Source of the DNA: an uncultured Eubacteriales bacterium
GTDB lineage: Bacteria > Bacillota > Clostridia > Oscillospirales > Oscillospiraceae
Assembly (NCBI GenBank): GCA_949293985.1
Contig: CASFFN010000005.1
Span: forward strand, 1-64,000
Direction: 5' to 3'
DNA length: 64,000 nucleotides
Under the pieces are notes generated by a model. That model was not told where the DNA came from. It made no database searches and worked only from the letters and a program-made list of their open reading frames with translations. Both the position numbers and the translations under genes were made by a program. Within the stretch, counting starts at the first letter, position 1. Each line of letters opens with the position of its first letter. Below, piece after piece: positions 59,831 to 64,000 of the stretch.

Positions 59831-60385
59831 TTATTTTCCGGCGGGAAGCTTCAAAGCGGCGGAAAGCCGGCTGGACAGAGCCAGGGCCAGAGCCGCCTTG
59901 AGCAGGTCGGGGATGATGTAGGGAATGACGCATTTCAGAAGCACCGCCCACAGCCCGATGGCTCCGGCGTTCCGGGTGTAGACGAGCAAAAACCAGCCGG
60001 TGCCCAGAGCGTAGCAGGTCAGAAGCCCTGCCGCCATGGAGACGGCCAGAGCCCAGGGCTTACGCCCCAGAAGCTTTTCCAATCCCCACATCACCAGGGC
60101 GGAGGCCAAAAAGCCAAAAATGTAGCCGCCGGTGACTCCCGCCAGCGCTCCCAGTCCGCCCTTCATCCCCGCAAACACCGGCAACCCCACGGCTCCCATG
60201 AGCAGATACAAAAACACGGCGGCAGAGCCCAGCTGCCCTCCCAGCACCCCCACGGCGATGAACACACCGAAGGTCTGCATGGTGAAGGGCACCGGCCCGG
60301 GAATCATAATCTGGGCGCATACCGCCATGACAACGGCAAACAGAGCCACATAGGTAAGCTTGCGGATTTTCCGGGAATTTTCCAT
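59831..60385 (-). CDS. bioY: Biotin ECF transporter S component BioY
   Basis: 184 residues with six transmembrane helices. BioY landmarks: PGPVPFTMQTFGVFIA (about 29-44), GLPVFAGMKGGLGALAGVTGGYIFGF (about 67-92; quoted in part), and a final KAALALALS. Imports biotin with a shared or private EcfT/ATPase module. First gene of the BirA-controlled operon; AAAGGAG precedes ATG 60385. Confidence 0.93.
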   Translation of the reverse strand: MENSRKIRKLTYVALFAVVMAVCAQIMIPGPVPFTMQTFGVFIAVGVLGGQLGSAAVFLYLLMGAVGLPVFAGMKGGLGALAGVTGGYIFGFLASALVMWGLEKLLGRKPWALAVSMAAGLLTCYALGTGWFLLVYTRNAGAIGLWAVLLKCVIPYIIPDLLKAALALALSSRLSAALKLPAGK

Positions 60386-60416
60386 TTAAGATGCTCCTTT
60401 TCCTTTTTCTGCAAGC

Positions 60417-60445
60417 AGTATAGCATACGCTTGTCGAATTGTAAA
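60417..60445 (-). promoter_or_regulatory. Promoter of bioY-birA
   Basis: Minus strand TTTACA (60445-60440), 17-base spacer, TATACT (60422-60417). The -35 box lies in one arm of the BirA operator. Confidence 0.85.
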
Positions 60446-60471
60446 CCATGAAAATATAAATGGTTTACAAT
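60438..60471. promoter_or_regulatory. BirA operator
   Basis: TTGTAAACC-N14-GGTTTACAA inside longer arms (ATTGTAAACCAT / ATGGTTTACAAT). It matches the known BirA consensus apart from a spacer one base short of the usual 15-16, and blocks the bioY promoter. Confidence 0.93.
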
Positions 60472-60558
60472 CAAGAGAAGAATTGTTTTTTGGGATGCTT
60501 GACAAACCGGGTGGTATATGGTAGAATACTCAGGCATGAAAATATTGTCTTTTTATTC

Positions 60559-60650
60559 GGAGTGATACCCAAGAGGCCGAAGGGGCTCCCCTGCTAAGGG
60601 AGTAGGCGGTCAAAAGCCGCGCGAGGGTTCAAATCCCTCTCACTCCGCCA
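60559..60650 (+). tRNA. tRNA-Ser (anticodon GCT)
   Basis: 92-base class II tRNA. Acceptor GGAGTGA / TCACTCC, discriminator G, CCA encoded. Anticodon stem CTCCC/GGGAG encloses CTGCTAA (anticodon GCT), with a long variable arm and GGTTCAAATCC T-arm. Reads AGC/AGU. A prophage begins shortly after its 3' end. Confidence 0.96.
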
Positions 60651-60655
60651 CAGAG

Positions 60656-60691
60656 AAACAGGACAGATAATTTTATCTGTCCTGTTTTTTG
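60656..60691 (+). terminator. Terminator of tRNA-Ser
   Basis: Stem AACAGGACAGATAA / TTATCTGTCCTGTT with a 2-base loop, followed by TTTTTT. Confidence 0.9.
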
Positions 60692-60915
60692 CTGTTTTTC
60701 TTGATTTTTCGGCGAATCCAAAACTTTACGGGAAATTGTTTTTCGGCTGTTCTGCTTGTTTCCTGGCTGATGGGACACAAAAATGACGACAAAATGACGA
60801 TGAAATTGGCGACAAAAATTGGCGTCGGGATTTGATACCCGGCGCCTTGTTTTTTGGGGGGGAAAATCAGAAATCACAAACGCTTGGGAATTTTGTGAAA
60901 TTCCGAAATTTACTC
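60692..60915. other. Junction between chromosome and right prophage
   Basis: No gene supported. The segment is less GC-rich than the chromosome and contains AATGACGACAAAATGACGAT, a string I associate with the end of clostridial tyrosine-integrase genes, so it may be an attachment-site remnant. The tRNA-Ser 3' end is the natural attachment site. No integrase is seen at this end. Confidence 0.4.
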
Positions 60916-60960
60916 TTGACATTTATGTCACGCATAAATATAATAACGGTGTGACATAAA
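60916..60960 (+). promoter_or_regulatory. Phage promoter framed by a 10-bp inverted repeat
   Basis: TTGACA (60916-60921), 17-base spacer, TATAAT (60939-60944). TTTATGTCAC (60922-60931) and GTGACATAAA (60951-60960) are perfect inverted copies flanking the -10 box, the layout of a repressor site. The gene after it encodes a ribbon-helix-helix protein. Confidence 0.8.
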
Positions 60961-60973
60961 AGGAGGTGAGGAA

Positions 60974-61144
60974 ATGTCACCAGCAGGAAGACCAAAGGCG
61001 GAGAATCCGAAGTATATTCGCTTTAGTGTGCGCCTTGATGCAGAAACTGAAAAGCGGTTGCAAGAATATTGTAAACGCTGTGGAATAACTAAGGGCGAAG
61101 CTATCCGTAAAGGGATTCACTTGCTTTTGGAAAAAGAGAAATAA
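60974..61144 (+). CDS. Ribbon-helix-helix (CopG-like) phage protein
   Basis: 56 residues: basic N terminus MSPAGRPKAENPK, then a beta strand IRFSVRLDAETEKRLQEYCKR (partly quoted) and two helices, EAIRKGIHLLLEKEK at the end. Size and pattern match RHH repressors. GGAGGTGAGGAA precedes ATG 60974. The inverted repeat at its promoter is probably its own operator. Confidence 0.78.
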   Translation: MSPAGRPKAENPKYIRFSVRLDAETEKRLQEYCKRCGITKGEAIRKGIHLLLEKEK

Positions 61145-61265
61145 AATAGGGCGCTGGAGCCTATGCTTGCCGGCTAACTCCAACACCCTATAACCACACA
61201 CCAATAGGAGTGGTAAATCTATTATACCCTTCCTCTTGGTGAAAATCAAGGAGGAAAAACCATAA

Positions 61266-61610
61266 ATGAATAACTTGAAGGTCAACAGTTTGTTTGATGT
61301 GGTCGCAGGTTTTGAAGAAAGCCTGTGCGATGTGGAGCGTGTTTCGAATATGCTCCAGATTTACGACGAAGGGATGGAAACAGAGCTTTCCGCCCTTGAG
61401 GAATATGTGAATCCGAAGATTGCGGATTATTTCTCGCAGCGCATCCAGATGTTCAAGAGCCTGTTTTACTCCGTTCAGTTTCAGCTTATTCAAACATCCG
61501 ACAGCATGAAGCGCCTCATTGACGCGGGCTTCGACCTGGAAAAGCGCCGAATCCAGGTTGCGGAATGTCCCCGAAAGCGGGAATCCCCGGAAAGGGGGGC
61601 GGCGCTATGA
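61266..61610 (+). CDS. Hypothetical phage protein
   Basis: 114 residues, acidic and helical, no motif recognised. AAGGAGG precedes ATG 61266. It overlaps the antirepressor gene by 4 bases. The 120-base gap before it (61145-61265) contains a short inverted repeat around CCTATAAC and ATAGGAG but no gene. Confidence 0.65.
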   Translation: MNNLKVNSLFDVVAGFEESLCDVERVSNMLQIYDEGMETELSALEEYVNPKIADYFSQRIQMFKSLFYSVQFQLIQTSDSMKRLIDAGFDLEKRRIQVAECPRKRESPERGAAL

Positions 61611-62347
61611 ACGAGATTCTGAATATCAACGGCATCGAGTGCTACGAGCAGGGCGGAACGGCCTACCTGAAGCTGGAAACCGTGGCACGGGGGCTTGGGT
61701 TTACCGAGATGAAGGACGGCAAGGACTATGTAATGTGGCGCAGAGTAGATGGCTACCTTGCAAACCTTGGCTTCGGCACTTGTGCCGAAAGACCGGAATA
61801 CATCCCCGAAAACATTTTCTACCGGCTGGCGATGAAAGCAAAGAACGAGGCGGCGGAGCAGTTCCAGGCGGTGATTGCTGATGAGGTTATCCCCTCCATC
61901 CGCAAGCATGGCGCATACATGACCCCGGAAACCCTGCAAGCCGCCATCCTGAACCCGGATACGCTTATCCGGCTATGCCAGCAGCTCAAGAATGAACAGA
62001 GCAAGCGCAAGACCCTGGAAGCCGCCAACTCCGCGCTGGTTGTGGAAAACCAAATCATGGCGCCAAAAGCAGATTACTTTGACCAGCTTGTGGAACGAAA
62101 CACTCTGACAAACTTCCGGGAGACCGCCAAGGAGCTGGGTATCTCCCCGAAGAAGATGGTGCAGTTCCTGCTGGATAAGAAGTATGTCTACCGTGACAAG
62201 CGGGGAAAGCTGCTGCCATACGAAGCGAAGAACGACGGCCTTTTTGAGGTGAAGGAAACCTTCAATGAAAAGACCAAATGGAGCGGCACACAGACCCTGG
62301 TCACGCCGAAAGGTCGGGAAACCATCCGACTTCTGTATGTAACCTAA
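61607..62347 (+). CDS. Phage antirepressor (BRO-N plus ANT/KilA-C domains)
   Basis: 246 residues. N-terminal BRO-N type domain (about 10-105; YLKLETVARGLGF, KNEAAEQFQAVIADEVIPSIRKHGAYM quoted in part) and C-terminal phage ANT domain (about 155-246; RNTLTNFRETAKELGI, FLLDKKYVYRDKRGKLLPY). Antirepressors counter the lysogeny repressor. ATG 61607 overlaps the previous stop; longer in-frame starts are unlikely. Confidence 0.88.
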   Translation: MNEILNINGIECYEQGGTAYLKLETVARGLGFTEMKDGKDYVMWRRVDGYLANLGFGTCAERPEYIPENIFYRLAMKAKNEAAEQFQAVIADEVIPSIRKHGAYMTPETLQAAILNPDTLIRLCQQLKNEQSKRKTLEAANSALVVENQIMAPKADYFDQLVERNTLTNFRETAKELGISPKKMVQFLLDKKYVYRDKRGKLLPYEAKNDGLFEVKETFNEKTKWSGTQTLVTPKGRETIRLLYVT

Positions 62348-62355
62348 AAATAGTT

Positions 62356-62390
62356 TTACCCCCTCCCGGGCGTTGTGCCGGGAGGGGGTT
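62356..62390. terminator. Terminator between the antirepressor and the holin-like gene
   Basis: 11-bp perfect stem CCCCCTCCCGG / CCGGGAGGGGG with an 8-base loop; TTTT and TTTGG on the flanks. It separates two convergent phage transcripts. Confidence 0.7.
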
Positions 62391-62393
62391 TGG

Positions 62394-62594
62394 TTATGCC
62401 GTGGGGTTTTCCGTCTGGTTTTTCTCGTGCTGGGTGCCAAAATAGAAGGACACCACCATGGAGATGATGATCATGGCGTTGTCCGGGCCGATGTCGCCCC
62501 GGAGGGCCAGGACCGCAAACACGGCGATTACCGCCATGGTCACGATGGTTTTCACCTTGATGAGGCTGGCCAGGTTCTTTTTGATGGTTTCCAT
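62394..62594 (-). CDS. Holin-like phage membrane protein
   Basis: 66 residues, two hydrophobic helices, and a polar C-terminal tail (QTENPTA). Homologous to the gene at 1406-1603 of the left prophage (same RGDIGPDNA loop and second helix). ATG 62594 follows AAGGAGG. Last gene of the minus-strand lysis/tail transcript; no amidase follows it here. Confidence 0.75.
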   Translation of the reverse strand: METIKKNLASLIKVKTIVTMAVIAVFAVLALRGDIGPDNAMIIISMVVSFYFGTQHEKNQTENPTA

Positions 62595-62604
62595 AGATAC
62601 CTCC

Positions 62605-62865
62605 TTAGCTCGGTTGATGATATTTTTCCAGGTCTGCAATCCTGTGGTTTACCACCTTGATTTGCTCCTCCACCACCGGCATGCGCTTGGCGAAGTTGTT
62701 ATGCTCCCGCACTTCCCGGGTCAGGTCCTGGATTTTGGTATCCGTGACCGCCTGGGCAATCTTTATGGCATTTTCGCTTTTCCGGGCGGTGACCAGGCTG
62801 GTGACAATCACGCCAGCCAGGGACATTCCGCCGGTAATGATGGCTACCACAATGGCTTCACTCAT
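62605..62865 (-). CDS. Small phage membrane protein with coiled coil, lysis module
   Basis: 86 residues; one N-terminal transmembrane helix and a charged helix. Homologous along its full length to 1153-1413 of the left prophage. Lies 10 bases before the holin-like gene. Confidence 0.75.
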   Translation of the reverse strand: MSEAIVVAIITGGMSLAGVIVTSLVTARKSENAIKIAQAVTDTKIQDLTREVREHNNFAKRMPVVEEQIKVVNHRIADLEKYHQPS

Positions 62866-62867
62866 GG

Positions 62868-62999
62868 CTACACCTCCGGGAGCTTGCTGTGGATAATTTT
62901 TTCCGCCTCTTCCGGAGAAAGAATGACCCCTACGGAATTTCTTACCATAGCCTCAGTCCATAAACCCTGATGAAACCATTTTTCAATTTTTTCCTTCAA
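62868..62999 (-). CDS. XkdX-family phage protein
   Basis: 43 residues, KEKIEKWFHQGLWTEAMVRN followed by ILSPEEAEKII, the XkdX pattern. The start is TTG 62999 with TTAGGAG upstream; an ATG 9 bases earlier is in another frame and stops at once. XkdX proteins sit between tail-fibre and lysis genes in many Gram-positive phages. Too short for a usual gene caller threshold. Confidence 0.8.
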   Translation of the reverse strand: MKEKIEKWFHQGLWTEAMVRNSVGVILSPEEAEKIIHSKLPEV

Positions 63000-63010
63000 G
63001 AAACATACTC

Positions 63011-63385
63011 CTAACATTCGATGATGTTGAACCCATAGTTCTGATAGGTTCCGGTGAGGGCGCTGCGCCAGGTGATGCTGTATTTGCTGCGGTATGCTGT
63101 GGTTTTTACCTGGGAGCCGGGGTCACCCACGGCGGGATGGGTGAAGGAAAAGGTGGCTTTCCCCTTGAACAGGCTTTCCATGTACTTCCATTCCTCTGCG
63201 GTCAGGGAGGCGTAGTTGAAACCCCAGGTGCCTACCTTTTCCCGGATCAGGCTTCTGTGCATGATGCCGCTCTGGTCCCGGCCGGAGGCATCACTATCCA
63301 GGTCTTCATAGCTTTCGCTGACGCCTTCGTCCGGAACCAGCACGGGCTTTCCGTCAATCAGGTACAAATTGGTTTTTCCTCTCAT
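63011..63385 (-). CDS. Phage tail-region protein (DUF6711-like)
   Basis: 124 residues. The SYEDLDSDASGRDQSGIMHR segment resembles DUF6711-type proteins encoded after the tape measure gene in clostridial siphophages. The rest is beta-rich. It overlaps the tape measure stop by 4 bases. Function unknown, probably tail-tip related. Confidence 0.65.
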   Translation of the reverse strand: MRGKTNLYLIDGKPVLVPDEGVSESYEDLDSDASGRDQSGIMHRSLIREKVGTWGFNYASLTAEEWKYMESLFKGKATFSFTHPAVGDPGSQVKTTAYRSKYSITWRSALTGTYQNYGFNIIEC

Positions 63386-64000
63386 AGTCCACCTCTCATC
63401 CTGGCCATTCTGTTCCGGTACCGCTCCGCCGCCTGCCCGATTACCGTATCTCCCACCCGGATACCGGCAATGGTCTGGCGGGTGGCCTGCTGCTCCTGAA
63501 GCAGAGCTTCAAAGCCTGCCAGCATGGCGGAAATGTTGTCTTTCATAACCTGGGCCACTGCCTCCTGGATGGTGGCAAGGGGCGCTTCCACATTGGTGCC
63601 GTGCTTCTGGTCACCCACAACGGCCATGAAGGGCTTGTTGGGGGGCAGAACGGCACCCTGGGCCAGGTAGGGAATCTGGGGCACATGGATAAGTTGCAGC
63701 CCGGAGAACGGTGTCAAGCCCAAGATATTTATGTACTTGATGGAGCTTAAAGCGGAGTTGATGCCGTTGAAGGGGATTGCAACCACATTGTTGATGCCGG
63801 TAATGATTCCGTTGACCACGGTCTTAAAGGCGGACAGAATACCGTCCTTGATGTTGACAAAGATTTCTCCGGCAACGGAGAAAACCTGCACAACCCCTGC
63901 CCAGGCTGTGGAGAAAATATCCTTGAACCAGGTGGCAACGGTTCCAAAGGCGGATTTGATGCCATTCCAGGCCTGGACTGCGCCGCTTTTCAGACCGTCC
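63382..64000 (-). CDS. Phage tail tape measure protein, C-terminal part
   Basis: The frame stays open to the window edge, so at least 205 C-terminal residues are seen. The hydrophobic-helical pattern WFKDIFSTAWAGVVQVFS and GITGINNVVAIPFNGINSAL (residues near the edge) is typical of tape measure proteins of siphophages. GTG or other starts inside are not real starts. The tape measure sets tail length and shows this is a tailed-phage genome. Confidence 0.82.
   Translation of the reverse strand, partial: DGLKSGAVQAWNGIKSAFGTVATWFKDIFSTAWAGVVQVFSVAGEIFVNIKDGILSAFKTVVNGIITGINNVVAIPFNGINSALSSIKYINILGLTPFSGLQLIHVPQIPYLAQGAVLPPNKPFMAVVGDQKHGTNVEAPLATIQEAVAQVMKDNISAMLAGFEALLQEQQATRQTIAGIRVGDTVIGQAAERYRNRMARMRGGL

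Noticed and set aside
60629..60922. 97-codon minus-strand frame after tRNA-Ser
   Set aside because: It overlaps the tRNA terminator and tRNA end and has no ribosome binding site; the region is better seen as prophage junction.

Overview
The window comes from a high-GC Firmicute, most likely a gut member of the Clostridia (Oscillospirales/Oscillospiraceae type). This is inferred from the gene repertoire, the classic gdpP-rplI-dnaB-tilS-hpt-ftsH order, strong AGGAGG ribosome binding sites, many TTG/GTG starts and intrinsic terminators; no database was consulted. Most of the window is ordinary chromosome. Both ends are phage-derived.

Layout. 1-1603: end of a plus-strand prophage (amidase, small membrane protein, holin). 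1663-3874: ECF sigma factor and an RsgI-like anti-sigma protein with PepSY repeats. 4118-6770: an E2-like acyltransferase and an acyl-CoA ligase. 8556-12726: MoxR ATPase / DUF58 / transglutaminase operon. 13000-15993: cobalamin-riboswitch-controlled cobalt ECF transporter cbiMNQO. 16025-20751: two small membrane proteins, a YgbA_NO-family protein and a CydDC-like ABC exporter behind a promoter with three matching palindromes. 21355-27901: minus-strand genes cca, two membrane proteins, gamma carbonic anhydrase, dus and rnj. 28268-35783: gdpP-rplI-dnaB-tilS-hpt-ftsH. 36412-43334: PAQR protein, CBS protein, heterodimeric ABC exporter, divergent LysR regulator plus ogt, tRNA-Leu(TAA). 43667-52578: a lipoprotein, a phosphodiesterase, folate cyclo-ligase, an XRE regulator, a DUF6320-like zinc-ribbon protein and a fused esterase-acyltransferase. 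52750-56623: CoA block (coaBC, ECF S component, coaX) and an iron-sulfur aldo/keto reductase. 56664-60471: aminopeptidase P, and birA-bioY behind a textbook BirA operator. 60559-60650: tRNA-Ser(GCT), followed by a second prophage that runs to the end of the window. Its lysis genes are homologous to those at the left edge but inverted.

Two dispersed DNA families run through the intergenic space. One is a 128-161 bp MITE with imperfect terminal inverted repeats and perfect 4-bp target duplications, in three copies. The other is a modular repeat lying 3' of minus-strand genes. It carries an intrinsic terminator and a second hairpin whose stem covaries between two copies. The best candidates for something not well described are these two families, the three-palindrome control region, the esterase-acyltransferase fusion, and the ligase-linked E2 homologue that lacks the family histidine.
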